From contig NZ_CP133988.1 in NCBI RefSeq assembly GCF_031582885.1, positions 1,433,501 to 1,497,500 on the forward strand: 64,000 nucleotides of DNA. The letters run 5' to 3'. The notes beneath the pieces are model-generated. The model had not been told where the DNA came from. It saw only the letters and a program-made list of their open reading frames with translations, and did no database searches. Positions 8,328 through 17,454 of this stretch are shown here, in pieces (position 1 is the stretch's first letter; every line of letters begins with the position of its first letter). A program made the position numbers and the translations under genes. Source of the stretch: Streptococcus parasanguinis. GTDB taxonomy: Bacteria > Bacillota > Bacilli > Lactobacillales > Streptococcaceae.

Positions 8328-10409
8328 GTGGTAACAAAAAAGAAAAGCAGTACAACCAAGAAAAATTTGGTGATTGTGGAGTCTCCTGCTAAGGCGAAAA
8401 CAATCGAAAAATACCTTGGTCGTAACTATAAAGTCATGGCCAGTGTTGGCCATATTCGGGACCTGAAAAAATCAACCATGTCGATTAACTTCGACAATAA
8501 CTATGAACCGGAATATATCAATATTCGCGGAAAAGGTCCCTTGATCAATGATTTGAAAAAAGAAGCTAAAAAAGCTAAGCAAGTCTTTCTCGCAAGTGAC
8601 CCGGACCGAGAAGGAGAAGCTATTTCTTGGCATTTGGCGCATATTTTGAACTTGGATGCCAATGAAAAGAACCGAGTTGTTTTTAATGAAATCACTAAGG
8701 ATGCCGTTAAAAATGCCTTTAAAGAACCGCGCCAAATCGATATGGACTTGGTTGATGCCCAACAAGCCCGTCGGGTCTTGGACCGGATTGTAGGGTATTC
8801 AATTTCGCCTATTCTTTGGAAAAAGGTCAAAAAAGGACTTTCTGCAGGGCGCGTGCAATCTGTTGCCCTCAAATTAATCATTGATCGCGAAAATGAAATC
8901 AATGATTTCAAGCCGGAAGAATACTGGACCATTGATGGTGTCTTCAAAAAAGGTACCAAACAATTCCAAGCTAGCTTCTATGGGATTGATGGCAAGAAGA
9001 TGAAGCTCAACACCAATGAAGAGGTGAAAGCTGTTCTTGAACGCTTAGATGGCAAAGATTTTACCGTTGAAAAAGTTGAAAAGAAAGAACGTCGTCGGAA
9101 TGCGCCACTTCCATACACCACCTCTTCCATGCAGATGGATGCTGCCAATAAGATCAACTTCCGTACACGCAAGACCATGATGGTCGCCCAGCAGTTGTAT
9201 GAAGGAATCAATATTGGCTCTGGTGTTCAAGGTTTGATTACTTATATGCGTACCGATTCCACACGGATCAGTCCAGTTGCGCAAAATGAGGCAGCGAACT
9301 TTATCGTGGATCGCTTCGGTGAGAAATATTCCAAGCATGGAAGCCGAGTGAAGAATGCTTCTGGTGCCCAAGATGCCCACGAAGCGATTCGTCCATCCAG
9401 CGTCTTCAATACTCCTGAGAGCATTGCTAAATACTTAGACAAAGACCAATTAAAACTCTACACCTTAATTTGGAACCGCTTTGTAGCTAGTCAAATGACA
9501 GCAGCTGTCTTTGATACCATGAATGTCCGTTTAGGTCAAAATGGGGTTCAGTATACGGCAAATGGGAGCCAGGTGAAGTTTGATGGTTATTTGGCTATTT
9601 ATAACGACTCAGATAAGAACAAGATGTTGCCGGATATGGTAGAAGGCGATATCGTTAAGCAAGTCAATAGCAAGCCTGAGCAACACTTTACCCAACCACC
9701 TGCTCGATATTCTGAAGCAACCTTGATTAAGACCTTAGAAGAAAATGGGGTTGGTCGTCCTTCAACCTATGCTCCGACGATTGAGACCATTCAAAAACGC
9801 TATTATGTGAAGCTGGTAGCCAAACGCTTTGAACCAACAGAGTTAGGGGAAATCGTTAATAAACTGATCGTTGAATTCTTCCCAGATATTGTCAACGTGA
9901 CCTTCACAGCAGAGATGGAAGGTAAACTCGATGATGTCGAACTTGGAAAAGAAGAGTGGCAAAAAGTCATCGATGCTTTCTACAAACCATTTTCTAAAGA
10001 GGTCGCAAAGGCTGAAGAAGAGATGGAAAAAATCCAAATTAAAGACGAACCAGCTGGTTTTGATTGTGAAGTTTGTGGAAGCCCGATGGTGATTAAATTA
10101 GGACGTTTTGGAAAGTTCTATGCTTGTAGCAATTTCCCAGATTGTCGTCATACCCAGGCCATTGTCAAAGAAATCGGTGTGGAGTGTCCTGACTGTCATC
10201 AGGGACAAATCATCGAACGCAAAACCAAGCGCAACCGTATCTTCTATGGATGCAATCGCTATCCAGAGTGTGAATTTACCTCTTGGGATAAACCGATCGG
10301 TCGGGATTGTCCAAAATGCGGCCACTACTTAGTTGAGAAAAAAGTTCGTGGTGGCGGCAAACAAGTCGTATGTAGCAATGGCGACTACGAAGAAGAAAAA
10401 GTGAAATAA
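8328..10409 (+). CDS. topA: DNA topoisomerase I
   Basis: 693 residues. This type IA topoisomerase relaxes negative supercoils. It has an N-terminal TOPRIM domain ([31 protein letters not shown]) and the catalytic tyrosine in [10 protein letters not shown] near residue 306. Three C-terminal zinc-finger units follow: CEVCGS...CSNFPDC, CPDCHQ...CNRYPEC and a last CPKCG...VVCSN that is incomplete. The start is GTG at 8328 with AGAGGG seven bases upstream. It has its own promoter. Confidence 0.97.
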   Translation: MVTKKKSSTTKKNLVIVESPAKAKTIEKYLGRNYKVMASVGHIRDLKKSTMSINFDNNYEPEYINIRGKGPLINDLKKEAKKAKQVFLASDPDREGEAISWHLAHILNLDANEKNRVVFNEITKDAVKNAFKEPRQIDMDLVDAQQARRVLDRIVGYSISPILWKKVKKGLSAGRVQSVALKLIIDRENEINDFKPEEYWTIDGVFKKGTKQFQASFYGIDGKKMKLNTNEEVKAVLERLDGKDFTVEKVEKKERRRNAPLPYTTSSMQMDAANKINFRTRKTMMVAQQLYEGINIGSGVQGLITYMRTDSTRISPVAQNEAANFIVDRFGEKYSKHGSRVKNASGAQDAHEAIRPSSVFNTPESIAKYLDKDQLKLYTLIWNRFVASQMTAAVFDTMNVRLGQNGVQYTANGSQVKFDGYLAIYNDSDKNKMLPDMVEGDIVKQVNSKPEQHFTQPPARYSEATLIKTLEENGVGRPSTYAPTIETIQKRYYVKLVAKRFEPTELGEIVNKLIVEFFPDIVNVTFTAEMEGKLDDVELGKEEWQKVIDAFYKPFSKEVAKAEEEMEKIQIKDEPAGFDCEVCGSPMVIKLGRFGKFYACSNFPDCRHTQAIVKEIGVECPDCHQGQIIERKTKRNRIFYGCNRYPECEFTSWDKPIGRDCPKCGHYLVEKKVRGGGKQVVCSNGDYEEEKVK

Positions 10410-10418
10410 GTTATTAAA

Positions 10419-10492
10419 TGTCTATTATAACAGCAATTTTTATAAATGTCTGTTATAATAGACATTTTTCGTTTTTTTCGTTATAATAGACA
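10419..10492 (+). promoter_or_regulatory. Three copies of a TGTCTRTTATAAYAGACA operator ahead of satD
   Basis: A near-perfect 18-bp palindrome is complete at 10447-10464. Half or truncated copies sit at 10419-10433 (TGTCTATTATAACAG) and 10480-10492 (GTTATAATAGACA). Each contains a TATAAT-like core, so a bound protein would cover the -10 region. The middle copy is followed by T residues and may also serve as the topA terminator. The next gene has a C-terminal helix-turn-helix, so autoregulation is a reasonable inference. Confidence 0.65.
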
Positions 10493-10507
10493 CAAGGAGG
10501 TGAGCAT

Positions 10508-11185
10508 ATGTATCTTGCTTTGATTGCAGATGTCATTGATTCCAAAACCGTACAAGAACGTTTTGACCTGCAAAAACAGTTAGAAAAAACGCTTCAAAAG
10601 ATCAATGAGCTTTTTAAAGACTATCTAGCATCGTCTTTTACCTTAACTTTGGGCGATGAATTTCAGGCGCTTTTAAAAATGGATGCTCCGGTTTTTCAAA
10701 TTATCGATACCCTGCGTTCAGAACTAAAGCCAACTCAACTTCGTTTCGGCATTGGCCTTGGAGAAATTGTAACGGATATCGATCCCCTGCAAAGTATCGG
10801 TGCAGATGGACCAGCCTATTGGAATGCTCGTGCAGCTATAAATCTGGTCCATCAGAAAAATGATTATGGCAACACCCAGATCTATTTTTTGAGCGGTAAT
10901 GACAGCAAGGACTCGGTGGTGAATGCGCTCATCGCTTCCGGAGAGGCCATACGTTCGGGTTGGCGAGAGAGTCAGGAGGAGATCCTGCTTGATCTTTTAA
11001 AGAGATCTGTCTATAGTGAAAGCTTTAGCCAGCAGGATTTGGCCCAATCGTTAGCCATTAACCCAAGCGCCCTGTCCAAGCGCTTAAAGAGTAGCAGTAT
11101 TCGTGTTTATTTACGGGGACGAGCAGCAGCACTAGCTTGTATTCAAAGCTTAGAGAAAGGAGAGGCCCATGAGCGGATTGTCTAG
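10508..11185 (+). CDS. satD: SatD family protein
   Basis: 225 residues. The N-terminal part (MYLALIADVIDSK...TLGDEFQALL...FGIGLGEI) matches the SatD family known from the acid-tolerance sat operon of S. mutans. The C-terminal segment FSQQDLAQSLAINPSALSKRLKS reads as a helix-turn-helix, so it may bind DNA; the palindromes just upstream are candidate targets. AAGGAGG lies 7 bases before ATG 10508. Its end overlaps the next gene by 17 bases. The molecular role in streptococci is not established. Confidence 0.75.
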   Translation: MYLALIADVIDSKTVQERFDLQKQLEKTLQKINELFKDYLASSFTLTLGDEFQALLKMDAPVFQIIDTLRSELKPTQLRFGIGLGEIVTDIDPLQSIGADGPAYWNARAAINLVHQKNDYGNTQIYFLSGNDSKDSVVNALIASGEAIRSGWRESQEEILLDLLKRSVYSESFSQQDLAQSLAINPSALSKRLKSSSIRVYLRGRAAALACIQSLEKGEAHERIV

Positions 11186-11873
11186 TATCGTAACGAATCC
11201 ATACTTGATCCTCTTGTTAATTTGTCATTTGTTATCGGATTATTATTTTCAAAGCCAAAAGATGGCAGATCGCAAGGATCAGGATAAGAAAGTGCTCGGG
11301 CTTCACATTCTATATGTTGCTCTGCCTCTGATCGTTGTTTCTCTCTGTCATCTAGACTTGTGGTGGATTTGCTTGGTCATTTTACTGAGCCATGCCGCAA
11401 TAGATTTCTTAAAACCGATCGTTCAGAAGCAATTGAAATTATCAACCGCCTGGATTTTTGCATTGGATCAAGTCTTGCATATTGGTATCCTAACTTGTCT
11501 GGTCCTTATGGGAGCGAAGAATGGCACGACCTATCTACCCTTGGACATTTTAAATCTAATCTTTTATGTCCTCCTAGTTGGGAAACCAAGCAATATTGCC
11601 TTTAAAATTCTGTTTGCCAAGTATCAACCCACCAGCAAGAAGAAAATGGATACGATCACTGGGGCTGGTTCCATGATTGGCTTTTTAGAGCGTTTGGTGA
11701 TCGGTGCCTGTCTCGTCTATGGGCAATTTGCTTCGATAGGTCTGGTTTTTACCGCAAAATCCATCGCCCGCTATAATAAAATTTCGGAAAATCCAGCCTT
11801 TGCGGAGTATTACTTGATCGGCTCTTTATTTAGTATCCTATCTGCTCTCCTAGCAGCCTGGTTGTGTTTATAA
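11169..11873 (+). CDS. DUF3307 family membrane protein
   Basis: 234 residues with about six hydrophobic helices. The N-terminal LLLICHLLSDYYFQSQKMA motif is characteristic of DUF3307 proteins, which are commonly encoded next to SatD. The ATG overlaps the satD end, so the two are translationally coupled. Function is unknown; a membrane partner of SatD is inferred from context only. A terminator follows at 11893. Confidence 0.75.
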   Translation: MSGLSSIVTNPYLILLLICHLLSDYYFQSQKMADRKDQDKKVLGLHILYVALPLIVVSLCHLDLWWICLVILLSHAAIDFLKPIVQKQLKLSTAWIFALDQVLHIGILTCLVLMGAKNGTTYLPLDILNLIFYVLLVGKPSNIAFKILFAKYQPTSKKKMDTITGAGSMIGFLERLVIGACLVYGQFASIGLVFTAKSIARYNKISENPAFAEYYLIGSLFSILSALLAAWLCL

Positions 11874-11892
11874 GAAAATAATTAGTTAAAGT

Positions 11893-11925
11893 ATAGACAG
11901 GAAGGAAAAGCCTCCCTGTCTTTTT
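11893..11925 (+). terminator. Terminator after the DUF3307 gene
   Basis: AGACAGGAAGG pairs with CCTCCCTGTCT around an AAAAG loop and is followed by five T residues. Confidence 0.88.
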
Positions 11926-11973
11926 ACTTGGCTTTTTGGTATAATGGATCAAGTAGAAAATTAGAAAGATTTG

Positions 11974-12010
11974 TGGGTTTCAAACAGTCCAGTGGGGCGT
12001 TTTGAACCCA
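11974..12010 (+). promoter_or_regulatory. Hairpin in the trmFO leader
   Basis: A 37-base inverted repeat (TGGGTT...AACCCA outside, CAAAC...GTTTTG inside, AGTG loop) lies in the untranslated leader between TATAAT (11940-11945) and the trmFO start. No T-run follows, so it is not a simple terminator. It belongs to the CAAAnnn-CCA-TGG-nnnTTTG type of hairpin, also seen at 40466. Confidence 0.55.
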
Positions 12011-12026
12011 AAGAGGTATTAGTGTC

Positions 12027-13361
12027 ATGTCTCAATCTTATATCAATGTGATCGGTGCGGGCCTTGCTGGCTCGGAAGCAGCTTACCAGATTGCCCAACA
12101 GGGAATTCCGGTCAAGCTTTATGAAATGCGTGGCGTCAAATCAACTCCGCAACACAAAACAGACAACTTTGCGGAGCTAGTTTGTTCCAACTCTCTTCGT
12201 GGGGATTCTCTCACCAATGCTGTCGGGCTCCTCAAAGAAGAAATGCGTCGTCTGGGTTCTGTCATCCTTGAAGCAGCGGAAGCGACTCGTGTACCAGCCG
12301 GTGGAGCACTTGCTGTGGACCGAGAAGGTTTTGCTAGTCGAGTGACGGAGAAGGTGTCCCAACACCCTCTCATTGAAGTGATTCGCGATGAAATTACGGA
12401 ATTGCCGACAGATGCCATCACAGTGGTCGCAACAGGGCCTCTAACCAGCGATGCCTTGGCAGAAAAGATCCATGCCCTTAATGGTGGCGACGGTTTCTAT
12501 TTCTATGATGCAGCAGCTCCAATTATCGATGTCAATACCGTCGATATGAACAAGGTTTACCTTAAGTCTCGTTATGACAAGGGAGAAGCGGCTTATCTCA
12601 ACTGTCCCATGACCAAACAAGAGTTTATGGACTTCCATGAGGCTTTAGTAAATGCAGAAGAAGCCCCGCTCAACTCTTTTGAAAAAGAAAAGTATTTCGA
12701 AGGTTGTATGCCAATTGAAGTCATGGCCAAACGAGGCATCAAAACCATGCTCTATGGGCCTATGAAGCCAGTTGGACTCGAGTATCCAGATGATTACAAA
12801 GGTCCACGTGATGGGGAGTTTAAAACCCCTTATGCGGTAGTTCAGTTGCGCCAAGACAATGTGGCTGCCAGCCTCTACAATATCGTTGGCTTTCAAACTC
12901 ACCTTAAATGGGGCGAACAAAAACGGGTCTTCCAAATGATTCCAGGTTTGGAAAATGCGGAATTTGTGAGATACGGTGTCATGCACCGCAATTCCTACAT
13001 GGATTCTCCAAATCTGCTTGAACAAACCTACCGTTCTAAGAAACAAGCGAACCTCTTCTTTGCAGGCCAAATGACAGGGGTAGAAGGCTATGTTGAATCA
13101 GCTGCCTCAGGTTTGGTAGCTGGAATCAATGCAGCTCGCCTTTTCAAAGGAGAAGAAGCAGCGATTTTCCCTGAAACGACATCTATCGGAAGCCTGGCTC
13201 ACTATATCACCCATGCTGACAGCAAGCATTTCCAACCCATGAATGTCAACTTCGGGATTATCAAGGAGCTAGAAGGCCCACGTATTCGGGATAAAAAGGA
13301 ACGTTATGAGAAAATTGCCGAACGTTCTTTACAAGATTTGGCTCAGTTTATGGAAAAATAA
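12027..13361 (+). CDS. trmFO: tRNA (uracil-54-C5)-methyltransferase, folate/FAD-dependent
   Basis: 444 residues, the usual length of TrmFO (formerly Gid). It makes 5-methyluridine at position 54 of tRNA using methylenetetrahydrofolate and FADH2. The FAD-binding motif [12 protein letters not shown] is at the N terminus; CSNSLRGD and the later [18 protein letters not shown] segment are family hallmarks. An extended -10 (TGGTATAAT at 11937-11945) and a hairpin leader precede it. It is flanked by terminators, so it is monocistronic. Confidence 0.96.
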   Translation: MSQSYINVIGAGLAGSEAAYQIAQQGIPVKLYEMRGVKSTPQHKTDNFAELVCSNSLRGDSLTNAVGLLKEEMRRLGSVILEAAEATRVPAGGALAVDREGFASRVTEKVSQHPLIEVIRDEITELPTDAITVVATGPLTSDALAEKIHALNGGDGFYFYDAAAPIIDVNTVDMNKVYLKSRYDKGEAAYLNCPMTKQEFMDFHEALVNAEEAPLNSFEKEKYFEGCMPIEVMAKRGIKTMLYGPMKPVGLEYPDDYKGPRDGEFKTPYAVVQLRQDNVAASLYNIVGFQTHLKWGEQKRVFQMIPGLENAEFVRYGVMHRNSYMDSPNLLEQTYRSKKQANLFFAGQMTGVEGYVESAASGLVAGINAARLFKGEEAAIFPETTSIGSLAHYITHADSKHFQPMNVNFGIIKELEGPRIRDKKERYEKIAERSLQDLAQFMEK

Positions 13362-13372
13362 CCCAAGAAAGA

Positions 13373-13403
13373 AAAAAGTTTGGAGAAAATCCAGACTTTT
13401 TCT
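13373..13403 (+). terminator. Terminator after trmFO
   Basis: AAAAGTTTGGA/TCCAGACTTTTT stem with GAAAA loop and T-run. The next promoter (TGG-TATAAT, 13412-13420) lies just beyond. Confidence 0.85.
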
Positions 13404-13454
13404 TCTAAAAATGGTATAATGAATAAAATTTAGAATATAGAGAGTTTTCTGACA

Positions 13455-14282
13455 ATGAACAAATCCTATTTTTATTTAGATATGAAGACACACGAGTTGA
13501 AAGTGCCTTATACCGGAAAACTCCGTCGTGTGCGAGTCTTATTACCTAAGAATTATGAAACGGATACAGATAGACGTTACCCTGTGGTTTATTTCCACGA
13601 TGGGCAAAACGTTTTGTACAGCAAGGAAGCTTATGCGGGTCATTCCTGGAAGGTGATTCCAGCCATTAAGCGGAATCCCGATATTAGTCGCATGATTGTT
13701 GTTGCGATCGATAATGATGGTTTCCAACGCATGAATGAATACTCTGCCTGGAAGTACAAGGAATCCAATATTCCTGGCATGCAATTTGGTGGCAAGGGAG
13801 TTGAGTACGGCGAATTTGTCATGGAGGTGGTGAAACCTTTTATCGACCAAGAATACCGGACTCTTGCTGATCGAGAACATACGGCCATGATTGGATCTTC
13901 CTTGGGTGGGAATATTACCCAATTCTTGGGCTTAGAGTACCAAGATCAAATTGGTTGTTTAGGGGTCTTTTCATCTGCTAACTGGCTACACCAAGATGCC
14001 TTCAATCATTATATCGAACGCAAAAAATTATATGCAGATCAACGGATCTACATCTATGTAGGGACTGAAGAGGCGGATGATACAGATAAAACGCTGATGG
14101 CGGGAAATATCAAGCAAGCCTATATTGATTCATCCCTTCGTTATTATCACGACGTTATCCAACAAGGAGTTGCTTTAGAAAATATTGCCATTCGGATTCA
14201 ATCTGGAGCTATTCACCACGAAGAAGCTTGGGCTGAACATTTACCAGAATGCCTTCGTTTTTTGGCAGAAAATTGGGATTAA
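13455..14282 (+). CDS. Esterase family alpha/beta hydrolase
   Basis: 275 residues of the esterase D / PHB-depolymerase-like type: VRVLLPKNY...YPVVYFHDGQN near the N terminus, nucleophile elbow GSSLGG (about residue 156), and a late histidine in IHHEEAW. No signal peptide, so it is cytoplasmic. It is the first gene of a three-gene operon with a second esterase and an ATP-grasp protein; a small-molecule ester substrate tied to the ATP-grasp ligase is inferred. The exact substrate cannot be read from sequence. Confidence 0.82.
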   Translation: MNKSYFYLDMKTHELKVPYTGKLRRVRVLLPKNYETDTDRRYPVVYFHDGQNVLYSKEAYAGHSWKVIPAIKRNPDISRMIVVAIDNDGFQRMNEYSAWKYKESNIPGMQFGGKGVEYGEFVMEVVKPFIDQEYRTLADREHTAMIGSSLGGNITQFLGLEYQDQIGCLGVFSSANWLHQDAFNHYIERKKLYADQRIYIYVGTEEADDTDKTLMAGNIKQAYIDSSLRYYHDVIQQGVALENIAIRIQSGAIHHEEAWAEHLPECLRFLAENWD

Positions 14283-14321
14283 TGGACTCAGAACAAATCA
14301 ATAGAGAGAAAGAGGGAACCT

Positions 14322-15062
14322 ATGAATATTGAACATCTAAGCCACTGGAGTGGCCAACTCAACCGTGAAATGTATTTGAACCGCTATGGACACGCAGGTA
14401 TTCCTGTTGTGGTCTTCGCTTCATCAGGTGGAAGCCATAACGAGTACTATGACTTTGGTATGATTGATGCTTGTGCTCAGTTTATCGAAGAAGGTCGGGT
14501 TCAATTCTTCACCCTTTCCAGTGTCGATAGTGAGAGCTGGCTTTGTGATTGGAAAAACCCTCATGATCGAGCTGAAATGCACCGTGCTTACGAGCGCTAT
14601 GTGATTGAAGAAGCGATTCCTTTTATCAAACACAAAACAGGCTGGTTTGACCCGATGATGACAACTGGTTGCTCTATGGGTGCCTACCATGCCCTCAATT
14701 TCTTCTTGCAACATCCAGACGTCTTCAACAAAGTGATTTCCTTGAGTGGTGTCTATGACGCTCGTTTCTTTGTTGGTGATTTTGGAGGCGATGAAGCCAT
14801 TTACCAAAACTCTCCATCTGATTATATCTGGAACCAAAATGATGGCTGGTTTATCGATCGTTACCGTCAGGCCGAAATCGTTGTTTGTACTGGTTTAGGA
14901 GCTTGGGAACAAGGCGGGCTTCCATCTTTCTACAAACTAAAAGAAGCCTTTGATCACAAAAACATTCCCGCTTGGTTCGCTGAATGGGGACATGATGTCG
15001 CCCACGATTGGGAATGGTGGCGCAAACAAATGCCCTATTTCCTAGGACAAATGTATCTATAA
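14322..15062 (+). CDS. Esterase-like alpha/beta hydrolase
   Basis: 246 residues. It has the nucleophile elbow GCSMGAYHAL (about residue 120) and a terminal histidine in WGHDVAHDW. It lacks a signal peptide. It resembles the putative esterase family, distinct from its upstream neighbour (they are not recent duplicates by eye). It is separated by 39 bases from the upstream gene and 21 from the downstream one, so it is co-transcribed with both. Substrate unknown. Confidence 0.8.
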   Translation: MNIEHLSHWSGQLNREMYLNRYGHAGIPVVVFASSGGSHNEYYDFGMIDACAQFIEEGRVQFFTLSSVDSESWLCDWKNPHDRAEMHRAYERYVIEEAIPFIKHKTGWFDPMMTTGCSMGAYHALNFFLQHPDVFNKVISLSGVYDARFFVGDFGGDEAIYQNSPSDYIWNQNDGWFIDRYRQAEIVVCTGLGAWEQGGLPSFYKLKEAFDHKNIPAWFAEWGHDVAHDWEWWRKQMPYFLGQMYL

Positions 15063-15083
15063 GTCAAAAGGGAGGAGACCTCT

Positions 15084-16250
15084 ATGAATTATCTTGTTAT
15101 TTCACCTTATTATCCACAAAATTTCCAACAATTTACCATTGAACTAGCTAACAAGGGAATCACAGTCTTGGGAATTGGTCAAGAGCCGTACGAACAGTTA
15201 GATGAGCCTTTGCGCAATAGTTTGACAGAGTATTTCCGAGTTGAAAATTTGGAAAATCTGGACGAAGTGAAGCGTGCGGTAGCCTTTCTCTTTTACAAAC
15301 ATGGTCCAATCGATCGTATCGAATCCCACAATGAGTATTGGTTGGAATTGGATGCAGCGCTTCGTGAGCAATTCAATGTCTTCGGGGCTAAGCCAAAAGA
15401 TTTGAAGAAAACCAAGTTCAAATCCGAAATGAAGAAACTCTTCAAGAAGGCTGGAGTCCCAGTCGTTCCGGGTGCTGTGGTTAAAACAGAAAAAGACATT
15501 GATAAGGCCGTGAAGAAGATTGGGTTACCATTGATTGCTAAGCCTGACAATGGGGTAGGAGCAGCAGCAACCTTCAAGATCGAAACGCCAGAAGATGTGG
15601 ACCATTTCAAGGCAGAATGGGATGGCAATACTGAGTATTTCTTTGAGAAATTCGTCACTTCTAGTGAGATTTGTACCTTTGATGGTCTAGTGGATCGTGA
15701 CGGCAACATTGTTTTTTCAACTACATTTGACTATGCTTATACGCCACTCGATTTGATGCTCTACAAGATGGACAACTCTTATTATGTTCTTAAAGAGATG
15801 GATCCAAAATTGCGTCAATACGGGGAAGCGATTGTCAAAGCCTTTGGTATGAAGGAACGTTTCTTCCACATTGAGTTCTTCCGCGATGGGGATGAATATA
15901 TTGCGATCGAGTACAATAATCGCCCTGCAGGTGGCTTTACCATCGACGTCTACAACTACGCTCACTCGATTGATTTGTACCGTGGCTATGCTGCCATCGT
16001 AGCAGGGGAACCCTTCCCGGCTTCTGAGTTTGAACCCCTTTATTGCTTGGCAACTTCTCGTCGTGCCAATGCAGCCTATGCTCTGTCAGAAGAAGAAGTT
16101 TTGGCTAAATACCATGATCAATTCCGTGTCAAGAAAGATATGCCTGCAGCCTTTGCGGAACTTCAAGGTGATTACCTTTACATGTTAACAACGCCTAGTC
16201 GTGAAGTATTAGAACAAATGATTCATGACTTTGGTCAACGCCAATCATAA
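15084..16250 (+). CDS. ATP-grasp domain protein (putative carboxylate-amine ligase)
   Basis: 388 residues. It has an N-terminal preATP-grasp part (NYLVISPYYP...GQEPYEQL) and a central ATP-grasp fold with LPLIAKPDNGVGAAAT as the nucleotide-binding loop and IEYNNRPAGGFT as the metal-binding segment. ATP-grasp enzymes activate a carboxylate as acyl phosphate and join it to an amine or thiol. GGGAGGAG precedes the ATG. With two esterases in the same operon it may make or tailor a small metabolite; the product is unknown. A terminator follows. Confidence 0.82.
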   Translation: MNYLVISPYYPQNFQQFTIELANKGITVLGIGQEPYEQLDEPLRNSLTEYFRVENLENLDEVKRAVAFLFYKHGPIDRIESHNEYWLELDAALREQFNVFGAKPKDLKKTKFKSEMKKLFKKAGVPVVPGAVVKTEKDIDKAVKKIGLPLIAKPDNGVGAAATFKIETPEDVDHFKAEWDGNTEYFFEKFVTSSEICTFDGLVDRDGNIVFSTTFDYAYTPLDLMLYKMDNSYYVLKEMDPKLRQYGEAIVKAFGMKERFFHIEFFRDGDEYIAIEYNNRPAGGFTIDVYNYAHSIDLYRGYAAIVAGEPFPASEFEPLYCLATSRRANAAYALSEEEVLAKYHDQFRVKKDMPAAFAELQGDYLYMLTTPSREVLEQMIHDFGQRQS

Positions 16251-16257
16251 GATAACG

Positions 16258-16286
16258 ACCGGTAGGATAGGATCCTATCGGTTTTT
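16258..16286 (+). terminator. Terminator after the ATP-grasp gene
   Basis: CCGGTAGGA/TCCTATCGG stem (one G-T pair) with a TAGGA loop and six T residues. Confidence 0.88.
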
Positions 16287-16404
16287 TATATTTTAATGCA
16301 ATCTCATGAAAGAAAAGTTTGTGAAATAGTTTATTTTAAGTTGAAAATGCTTATAAAACCTTCCTCCAAGGTATATAGTTTGTGAAATCATTTGAGCATT
16401 ATTT

Positions 16405-16433
16405 TTGACAGTGCTTTCATTTTTGGCTAGAAT
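16405..16433 (+). promoter_or_regulatory. pdh operon promoter with overlapping CcpA (cre) site
   Basis: TTGACA (16405-16410), 17-base spacer, TAGAAT (16428-16433). TGACAGTGCTTTCA at 16406-16419 matches the cre consensus TGWNANCGNTNWCA with one mismatch and covers the -35 box, so carbon catabolite control by CcpA is likely. An 11-base sequence GTTTGTGAAAT occurs twice upstream, once near 16320 and once near 16380; its role is unknown. Confidence 0.65.
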
Positions 16434-16469
16434 GAAAGAGAATGAATAAATGCTAAGAAAGGCGAAATG

Positions 16470-17438
16470 ATGGCAACATTAGATAAAAGTCTCTTATTGG
16501 AAATGTTCCGTAAAATGGAAGAAATCCGTCGCATGGACTTAAAAATTGCACAGTTAGTAAAAAAAGGGAAAGTGCCAGGAATGACGCACTTTTCTGTTGG
16601 GGAAGAAGCGGCTAACGTTGGAGCGATGTTGGCTTTAAACGACGATGATTTGCTGACATCTAACCACCGTGGACACGGACAAGCCATTGCTAAAGGAATC
16701 GATTTAAATGGCATGATGGCTGAAATCCTTGGTAAGTATACGGGTACTTGTAAAGGGAAGGGTGGCTCCATGCATATCGCTGACCTCGATGCTGGTAACC
16801 TTGGTGCTAACGGGATCGTTGGTGGTGGTATGGGAATTGCAGTAGGTGCTGCCCTTACTCAACAAATGAAAAAGACTGGTAAGATTGTCGTCTGCTTCTT
16901 TGGCGATGGTGCAACCAATGAAGGTGTCTTCCACGAAGCGGTGAATATGGCTTCTATTTGGAATCTTCCAGTAATTTTCTACTGTATCAATAACGGTTAT
17001 GGAATCTCTGCTGACATCAAGAAAATGACCAATATCCAGCATATCCACGAACGTAGTGCTGCTTACGGCATTCCTGGAATGTTTATTCCTGATGGAAATA
17101 ACGTTATCGATGTCTATGAAGGATTCCAAAAAGCTGTTGAACACGTCCGCTCTGGTAAAGGACCTGTCTTGATTGAAAGTGTCACCTATCGTTGGCTTGG
17201 TCACTCTTCATCTGACCCTGGTAAATACCGGACCCGTGAAGAAGTCGAAGAGTGGAAGAAAAAAGATCCGATTGAAAACCTTCGCAAGTATCTCCTTGAA
17301 AATGAAATTGCGAGTGCAGAAGAATTGGATAAGATTCAAGAAGAAGTGAAAGAAGCAGTTGAAGCTTCAGTGAAATTTGCGGAAGAAAGCCCATTCCCTC
17401 CACTCGAATCAGCTTTCGAAGATATTTACGCAGACTAA
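16470..17438 (+). CDS. pdhA: Pyruvate/acetoin dehydrogenase E1 alpha subunit
   Basis: 322 residues. The E1 alpha subunit binds thiamine diphosphate (GDGAtNEG...NNGYGIS motif: FGDGATNEGVFHEA, CINNGYGIS) and with E1 beta decarboxylates pyruvate and acylates the lipoyl arm. The family is often annotated acoA in streptococci. ATG 16470 is chosen over ATG 16467 since AAGAAAGG lies 7 bases upstream of it. First gene of the operon pdhA-pdhB-pdhC-pdhD-lplA; the cre site suggests glucose repression. Confidence 0.93.
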   Translation: MATLDKSLLLEMFRKMEEIRRMDLKIAQLVKKGKVPGMTHFSVGEEAANVGAMLALNDDDLLTSNHRGHGQAIAKGIDLNGMMAEILGKYTGTCKGKGGSMHIADLDAGNLGANGIVGGGMGIAVGAALTQQMKKTGKIVVCFFGDGATNEGVFHEAVNMASIWNLPVIFYCINNGYGISADIKKMTNIQHIHERSAAYGIPGMFIPDGNNVIDVYEGFQKAVEHVRSGKGPVLIESVTYRWLGHSSSDPGKYRTREEVEEWKKKDPIENLRKYLLENEIASAEELDKIQEEVKEAVEASVKFAEESPFPPLESAFEDIYAD

Positions 17439-17454
17439 GGGGGAGTTGAGAATT

